Source: Phorcus lineatus (Eukaryota; Mollusca; Gastropoda; Trochida; Trochidae). Taken from it: DNA of 64,000 nt. How positions within the stretch are numbered: position 1 is the first letter of the stretch; each line of letters starts with the position of its first letter. The notes below the pieces were generated by a model. It worked only from the letters and a program-made list of their open reading frames with translations, was not told the origin of the DNA and made no database searches. The position numbers and the translations under genes were made by a program. This document shows positions 11,675 through 25,409 of the stretch, piece by piece. The DNA is taken from contig OV121081.1 of the NCBI GenBank assembly GCA_921293015.1, forward strand, positions 3,968,001 to 4,032,000. The letters are read 5' to 3'.

Positions 11675-14600
11675 GCTTTTGAATCTCAATTGTTAGGTAT
11701 CTCTGTTTTATGAAGTCATTAGCTTGCTGCAGCTTCTTACATTCTCACAGAACTTTGTCTGAAACTAGTTTGGTAGTTAGAAAACAAATGAAAATCATTG
11801 GCTTTTCAGTGATTTTCCAGGTAAGGCATGAATAAAAGTTTGTACGTCAGTGACCTAAAACCTACATTAGTCTTCACCCCTATTTGAACATACTTCCATT
11901 CACCAAATCAGTTGATAATGCAATACTCAAGACTTCTTAAGTTGTTTCTTTTCATGATCTCATGGTGCAGGTGAGTCTCAAGGGCTTAGCTAAGTCCTTG
12001 TTGCTTTATAGAATAAGTATTAGGTGTGTTTTTATCCAGTCATATCCTATATGAATTGTTGGCCCCATGCTCAACAATAACACTGAAAGTATTACTTTCA
12101 TTCCCATACTTTGTATTGCAATGGTTGGAGCTGTTACATTATATCTTAGCATTGAGAATCAGATACTTAATCTGATGATGTATGTATCATGATACAGTTT
12201 CTGTATTGTGATACCTATCGTTGGCTTAATAATTGTTTAATTTACCTCAAAATCGAGATGCTTGTCAAAAGTTAATCTTTCTTTTTAATCAGAAATCCCT
12301 GAAAATAGTGTACTGTGATTGTATAATAATAATTTGTTCCATAATGAGATATCATGAAACCTTTCAATCTGTATTGTCAACCAGTATTGTTGTGAGATTG
12401 ATGTGCTGCACATCACACCATCTCCAATCTACTGTTTGAAATGATGCTTGTCAAGCATGGATACATGTTAACCTATCTTCTTAGGTTTCTTTTGGGGAAA
12501 CTTTTAATTTTCTTCTCTAGATTAAATTTCCAGAGATTAGGGTTAGGGTTAGATTGTACTGGTACATACCAAACCGACAACTGTTTATCATTTCTCTAAA
12601 ATGACTTTATATAAAAAAACATTGTAATTAGAAACACCGACCATGATTCTGGAGGTACATTTTCTGAAAGATACGGGAATTATTTTTCTAAACAAGAATG
12701 CCATAACCAGTAATCTAATTAACTTGATATTAATAACAAAATAAAAACATGATGAACAACTATATATAACACGAGAAAAAGAGAGCCTTGAAGGTCAATC
12801 CCAATAAATATAAGGCAGATAAAATCTAATCACTGTGCTATAGTAATACTAGCCAGCCCGGCTGACATCTAACTGGCCTTTGTTCAAGGTGAAACTGTTA
12901 GATAATATGATTTACCGACACGAGAACAACACAAGCTGCCATACATAGCCAGGTCATTTATAAGTCCTGTTATGGTAGCCTTTTATTTTTATGGCAGTAT
13001 TAATTGATATAAAATAATTTGAAGATGTTTACAACTGGTTCTAAATTAAATACACAAAACACAAATAATGCTGCTGAGCGATGTAATGATACATTGACAA
13101 TTAATAGATCATTCAATCATGTTGAAATAGTAGTTTATCGATTTAAAATGATAGTGTAGCATGTTTTTATCTAAAAGAACTTACAAGAATATGTTAGAGA
13201 AGTGTGATCTAGAGGTATGGTACATTGATCCTTAGGTGCAAGATAGCAAACAGAGTGTTGTTGATGATACTCTAATAGTCTTTGATGACATTAACCCTAA
13301 TTAAAAACTTAGATGAGTTTCTTATAAACTTTGAAATAATAAAATATTACAGTTCATTGTTTGGATCAAAAAGTTGCCATGGATCTTTCCAAAGAATAGG
13401 TTTGTTTGATTTTGCTGAATTTTAAAATAAAATATGATTTTCAATTCTACAATCTAATCTTATCTGGATTAAAAAAATGACTTTTGATCAGAAGTTTATT
13501 CTTGAGACAATTTTGTTCATCAACCACTGTATCTGTTAAGAACTAAAAGGTAAACTGTGTGGTATTCCCTAAATTCAAAGGAAATAGATTTTTGGATATT
13601 TTTTATTTCTTATCAAGATACTTGATTGCCCTTTCACCATGACATGTTTTATCTCAACCAGGAAGAAGTCCTTGTTTCAAATTCAAGAAGAATGAGATAC
13701 TATGAGAATTTCAAACACGAGAGAGATTTTTTCTTGATATCAAGAATGTTACCTTTGACCTTAAGGAACACTTTTACAATCCCAGTGGATACATGGTGAC
13801 AATAATGATAGTTCTCTTTAAGGAATGATTGAATGTTAATATACAAAGAATTCACAAGAATCTTATAAATCAATTTGTATCCATACATTTATTCATATTG
13901 GAATATTCATCCATGAATGGGTTATTTTTGCTTAATACACTGTGATGTTATTCAAAATAACCTCAAAACTTCAATTTAAAGGGAAAATAACATTGGCTTA
14001 TAGAATGCACTCTCTTGAAAATAAAAATATTATTTTATGAAACATAATCATACTTCATACATCACAGATGATTTTGTCAAACAATGAAACATTCAAACAA
14101 ACAAAAGCTATTACTATAATGACTATATATAGAGATCATAACACAAGGAGCAATTGTTGTGTCTAATGACTCTTACAAAATGATCTTGAATATTTTAATG
14201 AAGCAGTGACAGCAAGGGCAAAGCACAAACAGAGGTGTTGACATCTTATGTTTCACTTCAGCTGCATAACTATGAAATAAGGCTTGTCCCAAAGGCTTAG
14301 ACCTAGGTAGTTACATTTCTGGGCTGGTAAATTTGAGAGTTTTCCTTCCAGTCTGATATTTCTTTTGAATAAATTTCACTTTAAGATTGATGAGTTGTTA
14401 AGAATTATCAATTCACAAAATGTTAGGTTTTTTCACAACACTTTTTTTTATCATTACTGATACTTTAATAGCATGGTTTGTTGACAAATGAAAACAAATA
14501 AACTATGGAAATGATACACAGATATCAAGTATATGACAAGTTATTAAAGTATCAATGAGTGTGAAATTTTTCTTTAGGTATCAAACTTTTGAGAAACAAT

Positions 14601-15189
14601 TACAAAACATGACCCGTTCATGTATTAATAAAAAAATTATTTTTTTACTTTATTTGAATCATTTTAAGGCAAGCAATCATGAATAATATAAGCAGCAAAA
14701 TACTTCTGACCAATCCACTTTTATCCCAGTGTCTCTTATACATACAGTAATATTATAAATTTTTGCCCTGAATAAAAAACAAATCACTTCAAAATGTAAC
14801 TTTCTTTTGTGACTTATTTGCATTAAAATTCATGGTCACAGCATCAACAGGGTGTTATCTGTATTTTCAGAGAGTTGAATTAATATGTAATTGACATGCT
14901 TTCTTAACTGAATTGGCGACAGTCCAAGCAGAGTTATTCCTAAACTTATACAAGATATCATGTGTACAAGTGAAGAACAACATGAAAATAAGTGGTGAAT
15001 GCATGAATGTCCACATGTTACCCAGCCTGTGAACCCCAAGATCAATGTTTAGTCACATCAATAACAAACAGTGGTTATTTGGACTGTTCAGTGCAAAGGC
15101 CAACTAAACACCAACAGGAAATTATCATAGCTAAGTAATTGATTATTGAGCAAAGGTCAACAAAATAAAATGCCACACAAATTACTTAC
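11675..15189. other. AT-rich non-coding stretch, probable intron and intergenic DNA
   Basis: No exon with both splice sites and an open frame was found on either strand. A short run of TTAGGG-like sequence occurs near 12535-12555 (about two and a half copies), too little to call an interstitial telomeric tract. If 15190-15242 and 11196-11377 belong to one gene, this is largely its intron. Confidence 0.35.
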
Positions 15190-15242
15190 CTTCCCAAATT
15201 TTGCATCATCGCTAACGGTTTTTCGAATAGTTTCCTACTCAT
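15190..15242 (-). CDS. Candidate first coding exon of a minus-strand gene
   Basis: On the minus strand an ATG (15240-15242) opens MSRKLFEKPLAMMQNLG and runs into a consensus donor AAG|GTAAGT at 15190/15189. The upstream minus-strand sequence contains a short ATG frame ending TAG just before this start, which could act as an upstream ORF. The region beyond 15300 is GC- and CpG-richer and includes an ETS-like CTTCCGCTTT, consistent with a promoter. Product unknown; the link to exon 11196-11377 is plausible but the phases do not join directly. Confidence 0.45.
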
Positions 15243-18200
15243 ATTTTCTGTATTTCAGATGAAAACAACGCACGATCATGTCATCAACAGCTGATGTCAT
15301 TTTCACTCACGCAGCAGAATCATTGTACGTTTTCTGCATCGCCCAAACGTCTGACAGTCATTAGCCACAACGCTCACTTCAGCGGAACCATCATCAAAAT
15401 GCAATGCAGTCTCAACATGATTCTAAACGACATAACAACATGAAAATGTTGTCTTTTTCATCACGCCCACGATTGCAGCCATTTATGTTGTCCTCTGAAA
15501 GTACTTCCGCTTTAATCGAAGGGAGAGAACTCTAATTCTATGTGATAATACGGTCACTAGTGAAATAAATTACATAGTCCATGCCCGGTAACTATCATTG
15601 GACAGATTCTTCCTATCTAGTTAATTTCAGAAATTCCTTTGATATTTATAAGTTGATCGAATTTAATTATTTTCTAATGCATTTCACACATTAAATGCAA
15701 CGTAGACCATACAATATAAAAGTTCAGGTCAACGAGGCTTTCATAAAGTGTACATAAAATCAATATTGTAATGAGTTCATGCAACGTGTCTTATTCATCA
15801 ATCTCATTAAAATAAGCTCTGATTGTTCTGAAATACGTTACGTGTCGTAGCTCTGTACTGTTAAGGTCTTTATTCATTTAGATGTTTTACAATATATTTT
15901 GTTTTTAATATCACAGGTTATGCAAGAAAATACCAATTATAAATATCATTGCTGATATGGGCAAAAAATTTAAGATAAAGACTGGACTTCTGATAGCGAC
16001 AATGTTTCATTAGGTGAGCAAATATTGTGATAAACACCTGTTGAATGTAGAATAAATATTCATCTTAGAACTCTGAAGAATACCTTCGTTGAATTAATTA
16101 TATTTTTGATTCGCTTATTTACGAAGAGGTCAACTAAAAAGTGTAAAGTCTTGTTTTGCACGTCTACATTTGGACAATATGTATATTACGAAAACTAGAA
16201 TACTCTGTGGATTGTCAACTTTTTCATTATTCACAACAGCAAATTTTCTGAAGAAACTGTTATACCTTTCAAGCACATTATTATATGTATGTTAGACAAT
16301 ATATTGCTAGTGTAACATAGAGAAGCGCCTCTGGCTCCTTGCACGGTACATCTAAACAGCCAAGTGGCGGAGCGTGTGAGAGCGTCTGATCGATATTAGC
16401 CTACACTGATTACAAGGGCTGGGAACAGCGGTCAAGCTGTACACTTCGGCTACGGGAACCTCAGCCAATTTATCTTTTCATGTCGAAAATGATCAATTCC
16501 AGAAAATTACCCTTATAGGCCACGTTCCTGGGATAGATGCCCTTTCATATAAACCGTTATTTCGGAGTTTACAGAGGCGACCCAAAAGAGAAATTATATT
16601 TATACATAATGATGGTGAACAAATAGGCAATTCAAATATCATATAAGTAATTGATTGTAGACGTTCAAAACGAAACCAGGTCATCAACAGAAAATGGGGT
16701 GAAATCGGAGACCAAATTTATTCAGATGTAACTACATACAAAAATAGTTGCGGTGTGATTTATTTCCATTATTTCTTTACGGTGAAAATGTAAAAGCATC
16801 ACATTTGAAGAAATCTTTCATGATTACAGCAGAGGACTTCTTTAGATGTTTTAGATTTATATAAATGCTTTCATTTCTGTGCACCCCGGTTACACTAGGA
16901 ATATTATCATCCAGGAAACTGCCAAAACGTCATAGTTAAATGATTTCTAAAACAAACAAAATCACATTGATTTTTTTAATGAAAAAGAAAATCAAATACG
17001 ACAATCCATACCTTTAAAAGATTAATTATCAAGCAAAATAGGACAGTAATAATTCGGTCATCTTTTAATAAGATATCGTACACGCACCATTCGGCATAAA
17101 AACTAGTTTTACTGCATTGATCAAAGAATATACTTTTTTCACTATGATCATAATGTCTCAATGTTTGCTTTTATATAAAAAGAACAAAACTTGATAAAGA
17201 AGAGTTCAACAGTAACATCTGTACAGATAGTTTTCTCCTAATACTATGAATAAATCAAAAACAACATCAACGAACACATTTTTTTTACAGGCAAAGATTA
17301 TCAATTCCAAGGAGAGTTTGATGTTATGAAAGAAATCAGTTTTCCGTTCATCAAGACAACAAAAACATTGACCACAACTGTTGTAGATTTTCATATTTCT
17401 AGAAAAGGGACAACAGGATTAACCCCTTGCATTACTTAAAGTAGAGAAGTCAGATAATATTTAATTCTTATGTTTTAAGAAATATATAAGTACGTAAATA
17501 ACTGAATAAATTACTGAAGCCTTCTTGATTTAGAGTCTTATGTTTCTTTTAAGGGTTTAAAAATTATACAGTTTCAATCAATTGCACATTAAAATTCTTC
17601 TTGACAATTTGACTGCGCCCTTGATTACCTGTCAATCGAACTGAAAATATCAATGCAGAGAAATTGATAACTGTATTTCAATTTGTTTAACTATACCTCA
17701 AAAAGTTAAAAAGGTCACCCTTGGGTTATTCTTAACTTATCTACCGATTGGACTGATTAAAATCGGTTTAATCTGTGTATACGTCACTAGATGCGCTGTA
17801 ATGTCATGTTTATGCAATTTATGCAAGACCAACACACATTTCGAATAAGATTCGAACACGAAAAAGAAAATATGAATATTCATATAAATTTCATATTGAA
17901 GTTAGCATGCATATACTACAAGTTCACAAAGTGCAATCAATGCCCCTCGGTGTAGGAAACGGAAGGAAGCTAGGTCTTCATCATGATACTGCATCTAACT
18001 ATAGTTCAGAAAAAATCATTTTTTCTCACACGATATGATTTTGCAAAGGGCTTCAATAGATAAGAACTATCTATATAAAGGTCACTGTACTTAATTAGGT
18101 AGATGTTTGTGATGATTATAATTTTAAAATATTAATTATATCCCAAATTAACAGATCATAATTCTTTGAAGTCCATGAGTCACGCGTAGACTATCCACCA

Positions 18201-21200
18201 GAGGAAACAGTCTGGAAGTGTCTAGCTGCACCTGACTTCGTTCATCCTGAAACTGCAAGAAAGTGCAATAGTATAAATGAACATGATAGCGTAGTTCGAT
18301 GACATATCGGATACGCTTATCAATCTAAATCAATCGGTAAGTAATCTAAAACTTTTCTTTATAGTTGCTTTCATTTTATCTTCTTAAAATCGAAATCTAT
18401 CTAAGTAACAACTTGTATTCACCTGTATATATATGTGGAAGTCAATTTTGTCACGATAATTTGAAAAGGATGGAATTTGTCTATGAAAGTTGTTCAAAAA
18501 CTAATTCACTAAACAAAGGCAAACATATTTTCCCGGTCCAGAATCATGTCAAACTACGAATATGTAAACATCAATAAATGTAAGAACATTTCGTCAGTTA
18601 ATTACTCTGCAAACTCAGCCACAAGTTCATCATAAATCGTCCCATTCGGAATCTAGGTCGATTCTAGTCGTACGTTTAGTATACATGAAAGCCAGCACAA
18701 AGATGATCTCCCATCTCATTTCGATCTGTTGTCTTCTTCAAATATATAATGGGCAAATCAATGCCTTTTAAAGTCAGCTTGTTGTTCCTCGCGACTGCTC
18801 TCATATTCATTATTGATTGAAATCCTCTTCCTTTGCAAATATTGACTACATTTTCTTTACTTTTGGTTCTTGAATGATACGAAGCTGCTTTGTATGCTTT
18901 AAGCCGCAAGAGCATCTACTGAAGACGTCGATATAACGCAAGTCAGGCAGCGCCTAGAAGACACGGAGGATGTTTATAACTCTTACCGTCCCGTCTTGTA
19001 TTGAAGAGGAGCTTAACTTGGCTTTGTTTAATTGTTAACATTGCTTTGGGTAAATTTCGAAGTTTTCATAACAAAAAGGTGATTATTGGGGTAAATTATG
19101 TCTAAGCGTGAAACGTATGTCAAGAAGATATAGAGTGAATTTGTGTAGGCATATAAGATGTAACTCCTTAAGGGTAGCACCTGTGTGGCAAACGTTAACG
19201 TGCAAGAAAAGTAAAGACAGATTAAACAGTTCGGTAAATAGCTTTCATCGGTAGAATCTATCCAAAGCATCGGCGCATATAAAAACAAATCATAGCAATA
19301 ATATGCTACATGTTATTTAGATTGAAGATACATTGCAACTTCTCCATCGTAATATTATGCAATTAGGTTAATAAGTATGACAAAATAACAATAAAGCAAT
19401 TCTAAAACTACACTGTTACGTGAAATTTAATTAACTGTTCCATTATCACGTTAAAGCATATAAGATATTACATTATTACGTGGAAGTAGATTAAGTGCAA
19501 CACTGTTACCTAAAAGCATATCAAATGATATAATGTTATGTAAAAGGATATCAAACAAAACAATGTAAAGAATTTTTTTTAGATAAAATACAACATCATA
19601 GTAACAATTTATTGAATTTAAAAAATTAAAGTTAAGTTTATCAAAAATCGAATCTGACGAGAAAGTATTTAAAATGTTAAGAACGCTATTTATGGATGAC
19701 AACTTCTTTATTCTGTAATCCATTAATTGCGTGCTTATCTTTTTATCTGATATACAACTTCTGAAATGCCATTCAAAACATGTTTAAAAATAAAACAATG
19801 TTATGTAAAAGTATAGCAGTATAACGATCAGTATAAAAGTATATTGGACTTAAGCATGTTACATAACAGTATATCAAGTATATCAATTTTACATAAACGT
19901 AAAAAAACAACTAGAACAGTTAAAGTATATAAAAAAAACCACTATAACATTTAAGTACTTGTTAATAAAATAGGAAAATTTTAAGTACTCTTTTATGCAT
20001 GGGGGCCAGACACTATCAGATCCCTCGTTTTTCTACAATTTAAGCTCGCTTCCAATCAAAAGATATTCAAAACATAAAGACGCTGGGAGGAGGGTTGGTA
20101 GCTGTGATATATATATTACAATTACAGACGCTCGAAACAAAACCACTATTAACCAAGACAATATTCAATAAAGAAGGTTCAGGACCTAAAAAGGAGAAGA
20201 AACCGTTGGAATTAATCGTTTTGGCAAAATGACTGCAACAGAAGCAGATCTATGCCACTGTCTGGCTCAGGAGTGGAATCTCCGCTTTTCATCCCAACGC
20301 TAATTTAATTTGCATAGATTTAGGAAATGGAAGCGCGTTGTAAAATGTTCATACAGAGAGTGTGGTGGGTCGATAGTTACTTCATCCCCTCACTCCATAC
20401 CCTGGCACCATTAATCGTAACGAATACTCCAAATCCTATAATGGCGCTATCGGAAATGAACGGAAACTCTGGCAAAACTCGAATCCTTGAGAAAATATCT
20501 TCCCAAGAACTGTGTTGACTTTGGTTTACACCATTATATGTTTGGAAAAAAAATGCTGATGGATTATTTCAATAGAACGCATAGTATGGAGTCTCAGATT
20601 GACATCATGAGTAAAACTACGTTAAAATTTACGTTTTTAAATTGTTTTAAAAGCAAGTTAGAAAAGATGGGCCACAGGGGGAAATGAGATTAAATATAAG
20701 CAATTATATGTAAGAATTTACGTTTTCAAAACATTTTATGACATTTGATCCAGTTGCGAGTTGAGACATTATAACACATTAAAAATGGGTCTTGGTAATA
20801 AAAAGGGATGAATCTTTAGTAATCGATTCCTTTTATGGCTTTCTTATTTGAATGCACCAAGGGCGGTTAATATGCTAATCTGTTTAACTTACTTGAATGA
20901 TTCACAGCTTTATGCTCACACAAAAATGGCCGTCTGCAGTTTTCGTTTAATAAATGACCACTTATTCCACGACTACGGGCCATCGAGTAGAGAAATCTGT
21001 TTTTAAACCTCTTAAGATATATAATCTGTATACGCTATTATTTAATGGGAGAAATGTGGACAAATTTTTCAAGAATCGTGTAAATGCGTCCATTGGTTTA
21101 CAGACCAATTCAACTTACAATTGTGTATTGCGATTTATAAAATTTTATCTTTCTTTATGTATTTCGTCATAATTATAAAAGTAACGGAGGAAGGGTGTTT

Positions 21201-22309
21201 CTATACATACAATGTTTTAGAAAACGTGCACCCTCCCTTGTTTAAATATCGACGATAACACAATTAAGAAGAGCACGATATATAATGTTGTAGTTCATTA
21301 AAAGGCGTAAACCACACAATAGGTTGTGCATGACTATGTTGCGATAAATGTATTGAAACGTTACATATATACATATCAATCGTTATCCACTGACCATGAC
21401 TGCAATCTCTTCTGACATTATTTAGTATTTTGATTAAGAGTCGGATGTTGAACAAATTATAAATAAATGTTTTGTGAAACAGTTACTAAAACTATGAATT
21501 CTTAGGAAACGTAGAATGACGTATATATATGTACCAAAGTACTTTGGATCATCAAGACGATTGCATCAACTATATCAGGATTGTTTCCCCTCAGACGTAA
21601 CTGCGGAGTCGTTTACATACACTGATATATTGCAGAACATCCTCGCTGAGACAGCGAGAATCAAGAAAAAAATCTCGGTTCCGAGATATCTAATTAAGCG
21701 TACTTGATAAAAAAAACTGTTCTGTCCCATCGATGAGGATAACTTATTAAGCATCTCCAATGAAAAACTTGCACACTTGTTCATTGCACTTTCATCAAAG
21801 TTTATTAGTTATATTTGAATCCTTACATAAATGCTGTTATCGTAAGTTTAATCTATGAAATCTATTATCATATCATTAAAAACATTATTTTTTTCATTAT
21901 TTTTTTTTTCATTTTATTGTATACAGATAGAAATACGAGGAACACGAAACGTTTAAAATTATTTCAATTCGAGTTCAACTATCCTTTTCCTTTTCTTCTT
22001 TTTTCCTCTTAATAACCAAGTAAAAGTTTCTTCAAAGGGCGTTATGAAATTTTCATTCTTTGGATCAACTTACTTTATATGCAACGAATCTTCTTTTTGA
22101 TAAAATAACACATCTTAAAACATAACCTCTTTACAACTGAATTTTAAACTGTATAGGGAATGCTCTGTAGAAATTGGCAAATTGTGATAAAGTACCTGTT
22201 CTTCCCCTATAGTGCGTAATTTGTTTCCTCTACGCTATCTGGCAAAGGTGATGTAGATGTCGGGGTGAATGGAGCGAGATACACACACATAGGTATACAG
22301 ATGTCCGCC
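15243..22309. other. Gene-poor region
   Basis: About 7 kb with no supportable gene. A 79-codon minus-strand frame at 18676-18915 and others near 16.5, 17.0, 19.0 and 20.4 kb have no recognisable domains or splice context. The 19400-19970 portion is a degenerate AT-rich tandem region with recurring TTATGTAAAAGTATA-like words. 19690-19785 contains a copy of the dispersed AACTTCTTTATT repeat. Confidence 0.4.
19690..19785. repeat. Dispersed AACTTCTTTATT repeat, copy 1
   Basis: The words TATGGATGACAACTTC plus TTTATTCTG, and further on TTATCTGATA and CAACTTCT with AAATGCCA, recur in the same order at 37864-38000. The same core also forms the foldbacks at 25929-26045 and 58730-58807. This points to one dispersed non-autonomous family with at least four copies in the window. 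Confidence 0.6.
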
Positions 22310-22411
22310 CCGCCTATAATACAATACAGTAGACAACCCGACTGGTTCCGTGTGCAGGTCACGTGACTAGAATCAGTATAACCAGCTACCGTGGAGACAT
22401 ACAGAACACAG
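22310..22411 (+). promoter_or_regulatory. Candidate promoter/5' UTR exon with CLEAR-type E-box
   Basis: A perfect palindrome GTCACGTGAC lies at 22358-22367. It matches the CLEAR consensus bound by TFEB/TFE3/MITF-type bHLH-Zip factors in animals. About 45 bases later a strong donor CACAG|GTACGT occurs. A spliced 5' UTR exon ending at 22411 and joining the acceptor at 25394/25395 would place this just upstream of the secreted cysteine-rich protein gene. The link is inferred only from proximity, strand and splice sites. Confidence 0.3.
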
Positions 22412-25394
22412 GTACGTCTTAAGAAACACGTACTTTATAACACATAAGTACCATTTTACTTATTTAAGGAACACTTAATATTTGGCATTTCATTTTCAGA
22501 AGTTGAATTTGAGATCAGAACGATTAGAAGTAACGTCAAATTCTTATTATGTCACTATATATACAATCTAAAGGATAGTGTCTCTGTATCCTCAAATGTA
22601 TATAGTTGAACTGTGTCGAAATACAGAAGAAGTTGAGTCACAATTATTACAATTGTCTTTACAACACCATGCGCGTTTAATCGAATCCTATTGTCGATTA
22701 TTTATAAACTTTAAATTAATCAAATGAAAGTGAATGTTGATTAGGATAATTGGAGGTGAACACGTGATTATGAAACATGGTTTACATTTGTTTCATTTTC
22801 TATAAAATGTCGTATTTGTTTGTTGCTATTTGTAATTGATAGTCATAATATAGATATATAATGCAAAATCTATTTGTTTTTCTATCATGTAAGCTTCCTG
22901 TTATCTAATTAGTGTTTTGTGAAAATATATTTTATACTTTTCTTTGATTTGATGGTGTACAATGAACTGTTACTTCTTAATTGAATGCATTGAAAACATG
23001 ATATAACTTCTTAAAATCGGGGATATATTTAATTGCAAAATTCGAGACGTCTTCTGTAGAAGGAAACTAATTTTACCGTGGTCCTTTCATTGATAATTAC
23101 CAAATTGTTATCAACAAATTTGATGAATTTATCGGACATGTACTGGAACTTTTGAGTACTGAAGTACTTTGCATTTGCGTTTGCCTTGCATTAGCTTTGA
23201 TTCTATTATTCTGCTTTCCTCGAAAGTACAGGAAAATAATCATAAATTTTGGAAAACATCTATAATGTACAAACATTACCTATTGTCAGGCCATTTAAAC
23301 AAACTTGTATGATTATTTGATATTTCCTTATGCCGGTATTCAGTCTACAGAACGCTGCTATGCATTTTTTAAGATCTTATTAACAGTTTCTGTAAGTTAA
23401 AACAGATTTTCATTTAATTATCCATTTAAATTGCATAATAGTTGTCTATTAACTGTTCATTAAAAGGAAATGATTTAATGGTAAAAATGGAAGTCTCAAA
23501 TCGATGGAAGCGAAATCGATGATTACAAGAAAGGACATTACATGTGTCAATGAACTACACAAAGTAGGCATAATCTGCAATATTTTTGCTCAGAATAGAA
23601 TCGACTGTTTAGACAGTCTGGGGCACCTGACAATCATTTCCTGGGTATTCTTCGTTGGAATTATTTTAGACAAAGAGTTAGGAAAAAACAAGTCTTTTTG
23701 TTGATAGCCAAGTTTCAACCAGTTTTACAATCACGTAACCACTTCCTAGCCAGACGTTTGTCCTGTTGTCTCTGAAAATAAACACGGCCTCTGCTCCACT
23801 TACCTCCAGCACCCGAATGGCCCACTTCCCCGGTCTCAGAGAAATGCCGCCCAGAACTACATAAACTAAACCAGATCTCGAGGAAATAGAAAACAGGATA
23901 ACATACTACTTATATTATTCTCCTGTCTTTTATACAGAATGTTTGAATACGGTAAAAACGAAGTCTGTGACTTTTAAATGTAATTTACTGTACAAGATAT
24001 TCCATTTGCATGCAAATATCAAGTTAAAGACACCGCCAAGTGTAAACCAACAATCTGCGATGGAGAAAGGATTCGTACTGTTTATATCACCAAGGGGAAG
24101 AATTACCGATGATGTTTTAATGTCAATGTTTTAAAAGATTATGCTACTACGTCGTTAATAGCGAGTACTTGGTAAGTCTTCGATTCACGTGAAACACTTT
24201 CCGAAATTGCCATGCAATAAGAGATATGAACTTATTATCAATAGATCGAGACTGAAGTACATTACGAGGTTCTTCAGAAGAACATTCGTTTAGGAAAGTA
24301 TCCAATATGCAGCTCTTGGAAAGAAATAGCCTCAGAAGATCCGCCTGTTTATACAGAATACACGTGCAGCTAAACACTTACCTGTGCAGCGTTTTCTTGT
24401 AGTTTGTAGTTGTCTAGAGAACAGGTAGGCAAGAAGAACAGAAACCACCTGTATATAAATGTCAGTATTTACGTTTTGGCCCTGTACAGTATCAACCTTT
24501 TGTTGTTTATTATTCCTCGGCACATACATACATGAAATGCTTTAAAGATGTACTTCATTGAAACCAAAGCTTGTACTCTCCGTAAACACACGGTGTTACG
24601 ATAACATATATATTTCATATGTGTGATGTTGTTAAAAACATCATATTATGTAACAATATAATCTAATGCATTTACCAAAAAAAAGCAATATTCTCCACTT
24701 TGACAAGATGAAAATACTAACTCCTGAGAACAATACTCGTATTTATATGAAAGAACATCTGGAAAAGGCGTACTGCGGTCGATTTAGATCTGTTTGTGGA
24801 CATGATTGACGTGATTTTTCTATTGCACTTGGGTACTTACTCGAAAGATCAAAGTACGACAGTTCCTTCCGTACGAAGTACGCCAATCCCGTTTTTAGTA
24901 CGTTCGTACTCCATCCAATTCTAATGTTCAAGCTATTGATTGTGTAAGGCCAATTGATTACATGAAAGTCAATTAAAAAAGGAATGGTTACAATTTATTT
25001 TCTTTGATAAGGGTGATGACGCGCTGAAGGGATGAAGTATCCTTGGTCATGATTCATGGATGGTTTGAAACGATGGATTATTATGGCGTCAAGAAGTTTT
25101 CTAATCTTGAAGTCTGACCGGTTTGTTTCCAAGATGTGGCAACCATATCCATATCCTTTCATTATTATGTGGGCATGGACAGACCTATTCTATTCAAACC
25201 TCGTTGTCTAGAAATGAGCGGTCATATTTATATTCAATACGTCAAGGTGAGGACATTGGCTTTCATATTATATCCTACGACTCATTTGACTGAGATGTGC
25301 AATTATATTAACCTCAAAAACGTCATATTTTGGACATGAACACTCAGATAAATAATGATATTGACTTATATCTGAAAACTGTTTCCATTTCCAG
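22412..25394. other. Possible long first intron, otherwise non-coding
   Basis: No plus-strand exon found. On the minus strand 23705-23890 there is an open stretch of about 60 codons reading YVVLGGISLRPGKWAIRVLE and onward, with an acceptor-like TTTAG in front and a donor-like GAG|GTAAGT inside. It is vaguely like a C1q/TNF-type beta-sandwich and may be a decayed gene fragment, but it is too short to assign. Confidence 0.3.
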
Positions 25395-25409
25395 CTAGCT
25401 GGGTGTGAG

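Noticed and set aside
12535-12555. TTAGGG repeats suggesting an interstitial telomere
   Set aside because: Only about two and a half copies; expected by chance in AT-rich DNA.
13700-13888. 62-codon minus-strand ORF as a missing exon of the 11-15 kb gene
   Set aside because: No consistent splice sites in the required phases and low-complexity AT-rich composition.
16321-16450. tRNA-derived SINE or tRNA-like patch
   Set aside because: Some GC-rich words resemble an A box, but no B box (GGTTCGA) or cloverleaf could be drawn.
18676-18915. 79-codon minus-strand ORF
   Set aside because: No recognisable motif, no supporting splice or promoter context, and length within chance expectation.
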